This document shows positions 54,748 through 63,868 of a stretch of DNA of 64,000 nt, piece by piece. The DNA lies in the NCBI RefSeq assembly GCF_030813505.1, contig NZ_JAUSUE010000010.1. One strand, given 5' to 3'. Below the pieces are notes generated by a model. It made no database searches. It was not told the DNA's origin and saw only the letters and a list, made by a program, of their open reading frames with translations. The position numbers were made by a program, and so were the translations under genes. Within the stretch, counting starts at the first letter, position 1; every line of letters begins with the position of its first letter. Origin of the DNA: Pectinatus haikarae (lineage in GTDB: Bacteria; Bacillota; Negativicutes; Selenomonadales; Selenomonadaceae).

Positions 54748-55764
54748 TCAACGGTCATTATACATTTTATTGTAATAATTTCTATACGAACCATTCATTA
54801 TATCTTCCCACCACTTTTTATGCCGCATATACCAATCTATCGTTTTCTTTATCCCTTCGTCGAATAAAGTATGCGGCTGCCAGTCCAAATCTTTTCTTAT
54901 TTTCGATGGATCAATAGCATACCTTCTGTCATGCCCCGGTCTGTCTGTGACAAATTCAATAAGTTCCCGTGACTTGCCCAATTCTTTCAATATAGTTTCC
55001 ACCACCTGCAGGTTTGTTCTCTCATTATGTCCGCCGATGTTATAAACTTCTCCCACTTTTCCTTTTCTGACAATAAGATCAATCGCTTCACAATGATCCT
55101 TTACATAGAGCCAATCACGCACATTTTCACCTTTCCCGTAGACAGGCAGAGGCTTATTATTAAATGCGTTTGCTATCATCAACGGAATTAGTTTTTCCGG
55201 GAAATGATAAGGTCCATAATTATTAGAACAGCGGGAAATGGTCACCGGCATTCCGTATGTACGGCAGTAAGCTTGTACCAAAAGATCAGCCGATGCCTTC
55301 GAAGCTGAATATGGACTTGATGCATGAAGAGGAGTGGTTTCGGTAAAGAACATATCAGCAGCTTCAAGCGGTAGATCACCATAAACTTCATCCGTAGAAA
55401 CCTGATGATAGCGCTTTATACCATATTTTCGGCACGCATCCAGCAAAACGCCTGTCCCCATTATATTGGTGCGCAGAAAGATTTCTGGTGAATCTATCGA
55501 TCTATCGACATGGCTTTCTGCTGCAAAATTGACAACCACATCCGGTTTTTCTGCCTCAAAGAGTTCATAAATAAATTTTCTATCTGCTATATCGCCTTTT
55601 ATAAACTTAAACTTTTCATTTTGCAGTGCTCTTTCCAGTGTTGACAGATTGCCTGCGTAGGTCAGCAAGTCAAGGCATATTACTTCATCATTATATTTGT
55701 CAAGCTGATAATAAACAAAATTGCTGCCTATAAAACCGGCACCACCGGTAACTAATATTTTCAT
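54748..55764 (-). CDS. rfbB: dTDP-glucose 4,6-dehydratase
   Basis: A 338-residue extended SDR enzyme. The NAD motif GGAGFIGSNFVYY, NFAAESHVDRSID, HQVSTDEVYGDL and the catalytic YSASKAS are diagnostic; it makes dTDP-4-keto-6-deoxyglucose for rhamnose and related sugars. aaggagc precedes the ATG. Unusually it stands alone: rfbA, rfbC and rfbD are not adjacent, and neighbours are a decayed GGDEF fragment and a chemotaxis-type gene pair. Confidence 0.94.
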   Translation of the reverse strand: MKILVTGGAGFIGSNFVYYQLDKYNDEVICLDLLTYAGNLSTLERALQNEKFKFIKGDIADRKFIYELFEAEKPDVVVNFAAESHVDRSIDSPEIFLRTNIMGTGVLLDACRKYGIKRYHQVSTDEVYGDLPLEAADMFFTETTPLHASSPYSASKASADLLVQAYCRTYGMPVTISRCSNNYGPYHFPEKLIPLMIANAFNNKPLPVYGKGENVRDWLYVKDHCEAIDLIVRKGKVGEVYNIGGHNERTNLQVVETILKELGKSRELIEFVTDRPGHDRRYAIDPSKIRKDLDWQPHTLFDEGIKKTIDWYMRHKKWWEDIMNGSYRNYYNKMYNDR

Positions 55765-55982
55765 GAATAATGCTCCTTACAAAATTATTGCCTATCGCAA
55801 TCAATATACTTCTATATTTTACCATAACGAGTATTTTTAATCAGCAAGATATTTTTCTTCTCAGAGATCGCAATTCCCTATTTTAAACAATCATTGATAC
55901 TTTTCTGTCACAAAACAATAAAAGGTTTTAATATTTTTTGTCGAATATATTATGAAAATATATTTATAAGGGAGCCAATATT

Positions 55983-56843
55983 GTGGCAGTAAAAATTATG
56001 ATAGTAGATGATTCTCCATTTTCCCGTACACTGCTTGCAGATATTTTCAGTGAAGGAAATTATGAAGTCATCGCTGAAGCTGATTCTCTCGACACTGCTG
56101 TAGAAATGTACAATAGAAAAAAGCCCGACATTGTCACCATGGATATAGCGATGCCCGGACATGACGGCTTTGAAGTGAGCCGCGCCCTATTACACAACGA
56201 TCCCAATGTTAAAATAATATTGTCCAGTTCTATGAAGGATTATGAAACAGAAATGCAGGCCAAACGTATCGGCATAGCCGGTTATGTACAAAAACCATTC
56301 GAGGCTGCTGAGCTGTTTTCAGTTATAGACAAGGTCCTTTCCCCCGATAATCTTTTTGAAGAATTGTTGCGTACAGGTTTGGAAGCATTCAAAGAGGCAC
56401 TTTCCCAGAATATAACAAGAATGGCAAAAAGTCCGCTTTCCTTCGCCGAAAATTCCTCCATAAGTGAACCATATATTTCCAAAGGGATCACTTCTATAAT
56501 AGGCATAACCGGACAATATACCGGTACAATGATCATGGACCTTTCCACTGAAACTTCAAATAATCTTACAAAAGCAATTCTGCACCGCGCTCCAAAAAAT
56601 TCCGAAGAAATGCTGGCTGTGGTTTCTGAGCTTGCCAATATAATCGGCGGGAGAGCCTGTTCGATGCTCAATAAAAAAGAAAAAGCTCTTGGGCTGCGCG
56701 TTTCTCCGCCCAGTATGTTCCATGGTGAACTCGCCGAGCTGGTCAGCCCCAGTTTAAAAATAGAGCAATCACTGGCTAAAACGGATTATGGCGATATATT
56801 TCTGGGTGTTGGCTTTAAAAAAGGAGCGACACTATGGATGTAA
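55983..56843 (+). CDS. Response regulator fused to CheX-like phosphatase domain
   Basis: A 286-residue protein. Residues 1-120 are a CheY-like receiver: acidic pair D9/D10, phospho-acceptor D54 (TMDIAMPG) and K104 (YVQKPF). Residues about 130-286 are a CheX/CheC-type domain with the ExxN motif in SELANIIGG. Such domains dephosphorylate CheY-P, so receiver and phosphatase are combined here. GTG start at 55983 after aagggag. It overlaps a second CheX gene; no kinase is nearby. Possibly linked to chemotaxis, adhesion or another two-component route. Confidence 0.85.
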   Translation: MAVKIMIVDDSPFSRTLLADIFSEGNYEVIAEADSLDTAVEMYNRKKPDIVTMDIAMPGHDGFEVSRALLHNDPNVKIILSSSMKDYETEMQAKRIGIAGYVQKPFEAAELFSVIDKVLSPDNLFEELLRTGLEAFKEALSQNITRMAKSPLSFAENSSISEPYISKGITSIIGITGQYTGTMIMDLSTETSNNLTKAILHRAPKNSEEMLAVVSELANIIGGRACSMLNKKEKALGLRVSPPSMFHGELAELVSPSLKIEQSLAKTDYGDIFLGVGFKKGATLWM

Positions 56844-57298
56844 ATATCATCAATCCAGTCCTGACAGCTTTCAAAGAAATTTTACCGCAAATTGGCATTC
56901 AAAACGTAGAAAAAACCAGTCTTTCATTGACCGGTCCTTTATTTTCTTATAAGGGCATTTTACTCAATATAGCAGTAGTCGGTTCGATAAAGGGTGCAAT
57001 TTTAATAACAATGGACAAAGAAAGTGCAAAAAAAGTCGCAGCAAAAATGATGATGGGCATGGAAGTCACTGAATTTAATGATCTTGCTTTAAGTGCACTA
57101 TCGGAAATGGGCAATATGGTCTGCGCCAACGCATGTACTCAGTTCAGCAAAATAGATGTTGAAGGTCTTGATATATCTCCGCCGACTCTTTTAATGAGTG
57201 ATACTGAATGCCAGGTCACCCTGCCTGTTCCGAAAACTATAAGCATCGATCTTCTGTGTGATAATATTCCTATAAAGCTTCATGTCGGATTAATGTAA
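56834..57298 (+). CDS. cheX: CheX-like chemotaxis phosphatase
   Basis: A 154-residue single-domain CheX protein. ExxN appears in LSEMGNMVCANAC, and the GSIKGAILITMDKESAKKVA strand-helix precedes it, as in CheX. CheX dimers remove phosphate from receiver domains. It overlaps the CheY-CheX fusion gene by 10 bp, so both products probably interact or work on the same receiver. No other che genes are in the window. Confidence 0.85.
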   Translation: MDVNIINPVLTAFKEILPQIGIQNVEKTSLSLTGPLFSYKGILLNIAVVGSIKGAILITMDKESAKKVAAKMMMGMEVTEFNDLALSALSEMGNMVCANACTQFSKIDVEGLDISPPTLLMSDTECQVTLPVPKTISIDLLCDNIPIKLHVGLM

Positions 57299-57320
57299 TA
57301 AAAATTATCTCCAGTTAATC

Positions 57321-57367
57321 AAAAATGCTGCAATGAGCCAAAACAGCTCATTGCAGCATTTTTATTA
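57321..57367 (+). terminator. Terminator after cheX
   Basis: aaaaatgctgcaatgagc (57321-57338) pairs perfectly with its complement at 57346-57363, 7-nt loop, then a T-run. Confidence 0.9.
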
Positions 57368-57621
57368 ACAATAATACAGAAATAATCATAATAATTTATA
57401 CTGCTCCATATAATAACATGTATTATCAATCCCAATTATACATAATAAACGAACATTGCCATACAGACAAAGTTATATACTAAAATGTCTTTTTGTTCTG
57501 ACATAATTTAGTATTTTTATAATTTTCCAAATAAACTATACTATATTTAGAAATTATTATGTACAGAATTTAATGACTTTAAAAATACCGCCGGTATTTA
57601 TGGCAGATTGGAGGAATTTAT
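57364..57621 (+). other. Non-coding spacer upstream of the PRD regulator, with a perfect palindrome
   Basis: AT-rich with no gene. aaataccg (57583-57590) and cggtattt (57592-57599) form a 17-bp palindrome just before the ribosome binding site of the regulator. It may be an autoregulatory operator or an RNA hairpin. No confident promoter could be placed. Confidence 0.45.
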
Positions 57622-59133
57622 ATGACATCGGATATTTTATCGGCGCGCGAAAAGAAAATATTGACAATTTTACTGAAGGCCGGTGACTATACAACTGCTT
57701 CCCGCCTGTCAAGAATCTTAAGTGTCTCGGAAAAAACTGTATATCGTGATTTTCAGTCTATAAGATATAAATTCAAATCACAAAATTTTATTCGTCAGGA
57801 GCATGGCAAAGGATACTATCTGGACGATTCCTCATCACTAAAAAATATTATTGACCCAGTAAAACATAAGGATGTTTTTCTCGGCATTGACGTAGAAACG
57901 CGCCGCAGAAACATTGCCGTCTTACTGTTGTTGCAGACTCCCGTAGAAACTTCTATTAACAAACTGGCCGAGTTATATTTCATAAGCAACGCCTCTATCG
58001 TGAACGATCTCAATATACTTGAACAGGAATTACTGCAATATGACCTTTCGCTCATCCGATCACGCAACGGTACCCATATTGAAGGAACTGAAGATAATAT
58101 CCGAAAATTACTGATGCAAAAAATCAATTTATTTTCTGCCTCCGGTGATCAATCTATATTTTCATTCGTCAGCGATACTGCCGATGATCATGCACTATAC
58201 TCATTTTTTTCCCATAAGGATATACGATTTGTAAAATTGCTGCTGGATAATGCTGAACAAATATTATGCGGAAAAATAAAAGATCCCTACTACATTAATA
58301 TTTTCACTCATATTCTCATACTTGTAAAACGATTGGAAAACAACAGCAGTTTGTGTCTAAAAACTTCCCTGAACGAATATCAATATAAAAATAAAATAAT
58401 TGCCCATTGCACAACCTTGATCATGAATGAATTGAAAAGATATCTGAATAAAACAATTCCTGAAAACGAGATTTTTTATATTTATCAATACCTATATTCG
58501 TCACGCATAGATACAAATCAAGAACCACCAGATGTTAAATTTGATATTCCGCACAATGAAGAAACAGCTTTCGTAGATGAGCTTATTTCAAAAGTTTCCT
58601 CAAAAATAAATTTCAATTTATCAAAAGATATTACTTTGAAAACGTCACTGCTGCTGCATATACGTCCACTTACCAAACGTATAGAAAGCCGTATTTTCAT
58701 TTCCAATCCTTTAAAAAATGATATGAAAAAGGATTTCACTCAGATTTACCGAGCAGTTGAGGAATCTTTGAATGAACAAGTTTTAAAAACGGATTTTCAA
58801 AATCTGAGTGACGACGAAACATCATATATTGCAGTATATTTTCAGGCCGCCCTGGAACGGCAAACTCAGCAAAAACGTGTAGGAATTGTTTGTTCCAGCG
58901 GGGTCGGTACATCCCATCTGTTGGCTGCCCGCGTAAAGAGAGCCTTTCCAGACTGGAAAATAGTGGATATAGTCTCAGCCAGTCATGCCCATTTGTTTAA
59001 TCCCCAGGATACAGATCTGATTCTTTCAACAGTGAAAATAGAAAACAAAAAAGACATTCCTACAGTCGTAGTAAGTGCCATTTTCAATGATTTTGACATT
59101 GTAAGAGTAAAACAAATTATGCAGATAATATAA
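57622..59133 (+). CDS. PRD-domain PTS-regulated transcriptional activator (BglG/MtlR/LicR type)
   Basis: A 503-residue regulator. Two helix-turn-helix domains (about 5-65: TTASRLSRILSVSEKTVYRD; about 108-165), PRD1 (about 190-300), PRD2 (about 310-405, with LLLHIRPLTKRI phosphorylation histidine) and an EIIB-Gat-like domain (about 419-503, phosphocysteine C424 in IVCSSGVGTSH). No C-terminal EIIA domain is present. Phosphorylation by PTS proteins reports sugar availability. Directly upstream of EIIA/EIIB/EIIC, aldolase and isomerase genes, it is almost surely their activator. ggagg precedes the ATG. Confidence 0.92.
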   Translation: MTSDILSAREKKILTILLKAGDYTTASRLSRILSVSEKTVYRDFQSIRYKFKSQNFIRQEHGKGYYLDDSSSLKNIIDPVKHKDVFLGIDVETRRRNIAVLLLLQTPVETSINKLAELYFISNASIVNDLNILEQELLQYDLSLIRSRNGTHIEGTEDNIRKLLMQKINLFSASGDQSIFSFVSDTADDHALYSFFSHKDIRFVKLLLDNAEQILCGKIKDPYYINIFTHILILVKRLENNSSLCLKTSLNEYQYKNKIIAHCTTLIMNELKRYLNKTIPENEIFYIYQYLYSSRIDTNQEPPDVKFDIPHNEETAFVDELISKVSSKINFNLSKDITLKTSLLLHIRPLTKRIESRIFISNPLKNDMKKDFTQIYRAVEESLNEQVLKTDFQNLSDDETSYIAVYFQAALERQTQQKRVGIVCSSGVGTSHLLAARVKRAFPDWKIVDIVSASHAHLFNPQDTDLILSTVKIENKKDIPTVVVSAIFNDFDIVRVKQIMQII

Positions 59134-59289
59134 ATGATTTCTTATTCCTGACAAGTTTTTTACTTCGGTCGAAATTTTGCAAATCATCATATACTGAGCT
59201 TGATCGCGCTCTATCCACCATTTGTAGAAACACGAATATTCTTTTCCGGGCACCGGCGCGCGGATAAATTTTCCATGGAGGACACAAAT

Positions 59290-59748
59290 ATGAAAATTGA
59301 AAAAATTTTAAACAAAGACCTAATTGATCTCAACATGAACGCCAAAAATAAAAACGAAGCTATAAAAACACTTGCAAAGCTCCTAGCCAAGACCGGCAAC
59401 ATCTGTGATACAGATCTTTTTATAAAAGATGTATATGCCAGAGAATCCGAAGGAAAAACAGGATTGGGCAGTCACATTGCAATTCCCCATGGAAAATCGA
59501 ATGCTGTAAGAACCACATCAATAGCCGTAGGCAGAACAAAAAATGATCTGGACTGGGAATCTCATGACAATCTTCCTGTTCACGTAGTAATTTTGTTTGC
59601 TGTAAGAAACATTGACAAAACAACTATCCATTTAAAACTGCTTTCACAGGTCGCTGTGGCGCTGGCTGATGATGAGACGCTTGAAAAATTGCTCACTACA
59701 AACGATAAAGCGGAAGTCATCCGTTTATTATCAAATAAAATGAATTAA
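59290..59748 (+). CDS. PTS EIIA component, fructose/mannitol type
   Basis: A 152-residue EIIA. The active histidine is H67 in SHIAIPHGKSNAVR. ATG at 59290 follows ggaggac; a frame back to 59200 covers spacer sequence. First structural gene of a three-part PTS (EIIA, EIIB and EIIC as separate proteins), 12 bp before EIIB. Passes phosphate from HPr to EIIB. Confidence 0.92.
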   Translation: MKIEKILNKDLIDLNMNAKNKNEAIKTLAKLLAKTGNICDTDLFIKDVYARESEGKTGLGSHIAIPHGKSNAVRTTSIAVGRTKNDLDWESHDNLPVHVVILFAVRNIDKTTIHLKLLSQVAVALADDETLEKLLTTNDKAEVIRLLSNKMN

Positions 59749-59760
59749 AGGAGAGATAAC

Positions 59761-60072
59761 ATGAATATTGTCGGAATCGCTGCATGTGTCGCCGGTGTTG
59801 CACACACTTATATAGCCAAAGAAAAATTGATTAAAGCTGCTCAAAAAGCAGGCCATATCATCAGTATGGAAACTCAGGGCCAAATAGGCACCGAGGACGA
59901 GCTTTCTTCGGAGGAGATCAAAAATGCCGATGTTGTCATTTTAGCCGTTGACACCGCAATAAAGGGACGTGACCGCTTTACAGGCAAGAAAATAGTTGAA
60001 GTGCCCACAGAAGTAGCCGTTCATTCTTCTGGAAAGCTTATAAAGCACATAGAAGAAAATATTGATTCTTAA
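59761..60072 (+). CDS. PTS EIIB component, fructose family
   Basis: A 103-residue EIIB-Fru. The phosphocysteine is C9 in AACVAGVAHTYIA, matching the family pattern (C-x2-G-x-AHTYMA). AKIEVETQG is represented by ISMETQGQIG. aaaggagagataac precedes the ATG. Functions between the adjacent EIIA and EIIC. Confidence 0.94.
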   Translation: MNIVGIAACVAGVAHTYIAKEKLIKAAQKAGHIISMETQGQIGTEDELSSEEIKNADVVILAVDTAIKGRDRFTGKKIVEVPTEVAVHSSGKLIKHIEENIDS

Positions 60073-60096
60073 AACAAGTTTAAGGAGATTGGCAAA

Positions 60097-61179
60097 ATGA
60101 AAAATCTTAATATTAAGAAAAATTTAATGACTGCAATATCCTATCTAATTCCATTTGTCTGCTGCGCCGGAATGCTTATGGTTGTCGGGAATATTCTGGG
60201 CGGCCAAAGCATAAAAGATTTCAGCGGAAACACAAGCATCGCAGATGTCCTTTTCACGCTGGGCGGTGACGGCCTGGGGCTTTTATCCGTATTTATATCA
60301 ATGTTCATCGCTTATGCCATCGCCGACAGGACAGGAATTGTCCCCGGCTTCCTGTGCGGCGTGCTTTGCAAAGAATACGGCTACGGTTTTTTAGGCGGTC
60401 TGCTTGCGGGTTTTCTGGCCGGTTATCTGGCCGTTTACTTGAAAACCGCCATAAAATTGCCTGCCTGGTTTGAAGGCATAAAACCTATGCTCATTCTTCC
60501 TTTTCTTACCACTTTGATCATCGGGTTGATCATGCGTTATATAATCGGTATCCCGATCCATGCCTTGCAGGAATTCATCAACTATGCTCTCACCACACTG
60601 CAAGGCGGATCTGTACTCATATTGGGTTTAGTGGTTGGCATTCTGTCTGCAGTCGACTATGGCGGACCTATAAACAAAGTCGTATTTGTATTTTGTCTCG
60701 GATTAATGTCGGAAGGATATACCACCCCCATGAATGCGCTTATCTCCGCTTCAATGATAGCGCCCCTGGGTCTGACGATCTGCTACTTCCTGAGCCGTGC
60801 AGTAAAGCGCGACATATTTTCAGGCGATGAGGCCAATGCTCTAAAAAGTGCATTCATCATGGGCTGCTGCCAGATAACCGAAGGTTCTTACCCCATCATA
60901 CTCAACGACTTGGCCAGAATTACCATATGCACTGCCATAGGTGCCGCAGTCAACGGAGCCCTGGTTTTTTACTGGGAATGCACAAACCCGATAGTATGGG
61001 GCGGCTTCTTCACTATCCCGGGCCAGAACCAGCCTGGACTCTGGACCGCTGCACTGCTGATTGGTTCATTTATATTTGCGGTTTGCTGCTTATTCCTGAA
61101 GCGAAAACCAGCTGCAAAAACTACCGAAACTGAAGAAGAGCAGGACTTGGATTTATCAAATGTCAAAATTTCCGGCTGA
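60097..61179 (+). CDS. PTS EIIC component, fructose family
   Basis: A 360-residue integral membrane permease with about nine to ten helices. NLMTAISYLIPFVCCAGMLMV, IADRTGIVPGFLCG, GFLGGLLAGFLAGY and the MGCCQITEGSYPI segment (EIIC-Fru GxxxITEGAIPF-like) identify it. The fructose-type motif is modified to ITEGSYPI. Together with a downstream aldolase, lyxose isomerase-like and 3-epimerase-like genes, the substrate may be a ketose or ketopentose other than fructose. Confidence 0.92.
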   Translation: MKNLNIKKNLMTAISYLIPFVCCAGMLMVVGNILGGQSIKDFSGNTSIADVLFTLGGDGLGLLSVFISMFIAYAIADRTGIVPGFLCGVLCKEYGYGFLGGLLAGFLAGYLAVYLKTAIKLPAWFEGIKPMLILPFLTTLIIGLIMRYIIGIPIHALQEFINYALTTLQGGSVLILGLVVGILSAVDYGGPINKVVFVFCLGLMSEGYTTPMNALISASMIAPLGLTICYFLSRAVKRDIFSGDEANALKSAFIMGCCQITEGSYPIILNDLARITICTAIGAAVNGALVFYWECTNPIVWGGFFTIPGQNQPGLWTAALLIGSFIFAVCCLFLKRKPAAKTTETEEEQDLDLSNVKISG

Positions 61180-61300
61180 TGATCCCGCCTGTTGCACTTG
61201 CCAAATCCCCAAATTTCCCCAGCCCGCCGATGATGTCCTTTGATCAGTGTCTTTTAGATTTTTATTTTAAACAATCATAATCCTGAAGGGAGCTTCCACT

Positions 61301-62170
61301 ATGTTGATATCTATGCCACAAATGCTTCAAGTTGCTAAAAAAAATCATTTTGCCGTAGGTGCTTTCAATGTATCTTCCAGCATGCTGATGCGTGCGGTAG
61401 CTGAAGAGGCGGAAAGCACAAAAACTCCTGCCATAATAGCCATTCATCCTGACGAGCTGAAATTTGTCACTGATGAATTCATCTCCTATGTCTTAACCAG
61501 AATATATACAAGTCCCATTCCGTTTGTATTGCACCTTGATCACGGCAGTTCCCTCAGTGACATTGAATGGGCTGTTCATGCCGGTTTCAACTCAGTGATG
61601 ATTGACGGTTCAAAGCTGCCTTATAAAGAAAATATTGACTTGGTTAAACATGTTGTTTCATTGATGCATCCAATCGGTGTCGCTGTGGAGGGAGAGCTTG
61701 GCACCATCGGAGACACGGGCAATTCCATTGAAGGAGGTGCCACAAAAATAATTTATACAAAACCGGATCAGGCCGTCGATTTTATCAGCAGTACCGGTGC
61801 TGATTCATTAGCGGTGGCAATTGGTACGGCACATGGTATCTATCCGCCAAATTTCAAGCCCGAGCTGCAGATGAATATTCTGCGGGAAATTGTTGAGCGT
61901 ACTGATATTCCGCTTGTCCTGCACGGAGGTTCGGCCAATCCTGATGAAGAAATTGCGCAGGCCGTTAAAACGGGAATTCAGAAAATTAATATTTCCAGCG
62001 ACATCAAGCATACCTTCTATAAGAAATGCCGCGAAATACTCAGTGATCAGGAGGTGCGCGAACCCAATCAAATTTATCCCGAATGCATCGCGGCCACCAG
62101 AAAAACGATCAGGCAGAAAATGCAGCTGTTCAATTCACTGGGCAAAAGTAGCTGCTACTATACAAACTGA
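61301..62170 (+). CDS. Class II ketose-phosphate aldolase (FbaA/KbaY/GatY family)
   Basis: A 289-residue zinc aldolase. Catalytic and metal residues fit the family: D80 and H81 (HLDHGSS), E132 (VEGELGTIGD), H178 (GTAHGIYP), H208 (LHGGSANPDEEI). It splits a ketose 1-phosphate or 1,6-bisphosphate into DHAP and an aldehyde. gaaggg precedes the ATG. No phosphofructokinase-type gene is present, so cleavage of the ketose 1-phosphate delivered by the PTS is possible. A DhaK-like kinase gene follows three genes later. Confidence 0.9.
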   Translation: MLISMPQMLQVAKKNHFAVGAFNVSSSMLMRAVAEEAESTKTPAIIAIHPDELKFVTDEFISYVLTRIYTSPIPFVLHLDHGSSLSDIEWAVHAGFNSVMIDGSKLPYKENIDLVKHVVSLMHPIGVAVEGELGTIGDTGNSIEGGATKIIYTKPDQAVDFISSTGADSLAVAIGTAHGIYPPNFKPELQMNILREIVERTDIPLVLHGGSANPDEEIAQAVKTGIQKINISSDIKHTFYKKCREILSDQEVREPNQIYPECIAATRKTIRQKMQLFNSLGKSSCYYTN

Positions 62171-62199
62171 CACATCCATTTATTTTAGGAGGATCATTT

Positions 62200-62889
62200 A
62201 TGAAACGTTCAGAAATCAACCGCCACATACAATACATTATGGATAAAGCTAAAGACTTCAATATCCCTCTGCCGCCATTCGCATTTTATAAACTGAATGA
62301 TTGGAAAAATCTGGGCAAAGAGGAATGTGAACTTGTTGATACCATGCTGGGATGGGGAATCACAGATTTTGGTAAAGGCAATTACAATAAATGCGGTTTA
62401 GGTATCTTTACTTTCAGAAACGGCAGCCAATCAGCTCCTCAAAACTATCCCAAACCGTATTGCGAAAAGCTGCTGTTTGTATCAGACGGGCAAATGCTTC
62501 CCTATCATTTCCATTTTTCCAAAATGGAGGACATTATAAATCGCGGCGGCGGTATTTTGGAACTGACCTTATACAATGCTGATGAAAAAGAGGCTTTTGC
62601 TGATACCAATGTCACAATCACTCTGGACGGCAAAAAATTGACTGTCAGTGCAGGATCCAAAGTGCAGCTCAAACCGGGTCAGAGCATTACGCTGCTGCCG
62701 CGTCAATATCATTCATGGCAAGGCATTCCGGAAACAGGCGATATCGCAGTCTTTGAGGTGTCAAAAACAAATGACGACAATATGGATAATCGGTTCTACG
62801 ACAACACCCCCTGGGTCCCTGCCGTAGAAGAGGATGAACCTGTCAGATATCCTGTTTTCGACGATTATAAAAAATATGTACATTTATAA
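62200..62889 (+). CDS. D-lyxose ketol-isomerase family cupin
   Basis: A 229-residue protein of the D-lyxose isomerase family. MKRSEINRHI and LPPFAFYKLNDW are the family start; the cupin metal site has H103, H105, E110 and H171 (PYHFHFSKMED and RQYHSW). Family enzymes interconvert D-lyxose and D-xylulose, and D-mannose and D-fructose. AGGAGGATC precedes the ATG. Located between an aldolase and a ketose 3-epimerase-like gene, it supports a rare-sugar pathway. Confidence 0.88.
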   Translation: MKRSEINRHIQYIMDKAKDFNIPLPPFAFYKLNDWKNLGKEECELVDTMLGWGITDFGKGNYNKCGLGIFTFRNGSQSAPQNYPKPYCEKLLFVSDGQMLPYHFHFSKMEDIINRGGGILELTLYNADEKEAFADTNVTITLDGKKLTVSAGSKVQLKPGQSITLLPRQYHSWQGIPETGDIAVFEVSKTNDDNMDNRFYDNTPWVPAVEEDEPVRYPVFDDYKKYVHL

Positions 62890-62985
62890 TGATAAATACA
62901 TCGGACAATATTTATATTATGTGATTGCTTAAAACAGCCCGTTATTGAGTTTATAAAATTTTACCGATTTGGGAAGTGAACAATA

Positions 62986-63858
62986 ATGAGAATAGGCGTG
63001 GACACATTCATATGGACTGAAGTATTCACTGAAAAGGACCTTTGGATAATAAAGAAGGCTGAAGAATTGGGTTTTCAGGCAATTGATTTCGCAATAGCCC
63101 ATCCTGAAACCTTTCCGACAGAAAAAGTTTTAAAAGAATTAGCGAAAACATCTCTTGAACCTGTGACTTCAACAACCCTCAATGCAGAAAGCAGCCTTAT
63201 TTCATCTGACAGCGCTATACGAAAAAAAGGTATACAAGCATTAAAACAGCTGGTTGATATCAATAAGGCAATAGGTTCCAAAATACTGGGCGGTGTCAAC
63301 TATGCTGGATGGGGCTGTCTCACGGGCAGGCCCCGAACTGAAGAGGAATGGAGAAATTCTGTAAACTCGATGAGAGAAGCAGCCGAATATGCCGCCAAAG
63401 TACATCCCGGTCTGAAAATATGCGTTGAACCCGTGAACAGATTTGAAACCCACTTTATCAATACTGCTGAAGACGGTGTAAAATACTGCCAAGATGTGGG
63501 CACTGAAAATATGGCGGTTCATCTGGACTGTTTTCATATGATCAGAGAGGAAACCAGCTATACTCGGGCAGTAAAAATTTGCGGAAAAAAATATCTCGGC
63601 TATGTCCATGTATGTGAAAACAACAGAGGTATTCCGGGCACGGGCCTTGTTCCCTTTAAAGAATTTTTTACAGCGCTGAAGGAGATCGGCTATACCGGTC
63701 CCTGTGTGATAGAATCCTTCGATCCCAGCTTTGAAGAACTTAACGGACAGTGCGCAATATGGCGAAAATTCGCTGATACCGGAGAAGAACTGGCCGTAAA
63801 AGGCTTGGCAAATCTGAGAAAAATCGCCGATGAAACGGTCACCGAACAATCCTATTAA
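62986..63858 (+). CDS. D-tagatose/D-allulose 3-epimerase-like TIM-barrel protein
   Basis: A 290-residue AP-endonuclease-2/IolE-fold protein. Metal and catalytic residues line up with ketose 3-epimerases: E148 (CVEPVNRFE), D181 (HLDCFHM), H208 (YVHVCENNRGIPGTG), E243 (VIESFDP). Such enzymes invert C3 of free ketoses. gggaag lies upstream of the ATG. In the operon it could supply or consume an epimer such as tagatose, allulose or ribulose/xylulose alongside the D-lyxose isomerase-like product. Confidence 0.88.
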   Translation: MRIGVDTFIWTEVFTEKDLWIIKKAEELGFQAIDFAIAHPETFPTEKVLKELAKTSLEPVTSTTLNAESSLISSDSAIRKKGIQALKQLVDINKAIGSKILGGVNYAGWGCLTGRPRTEEEWRNSVNSMREAAEYAAKVHPGLKICVEPVNRFETHFINTAEDGVKYCQDVGTENMAVHLDCFHMIREETSYTRAVKICGKKYLGYVHVCENNRGIPGTGLVPFKEFFTALKEIGYTGPCVIESFDPSFEELNGQCAIWRKFADTGEELAVKGLANLRKIADETVTEQSY

Positions 63859-63868
63859 GGAGGACAGT

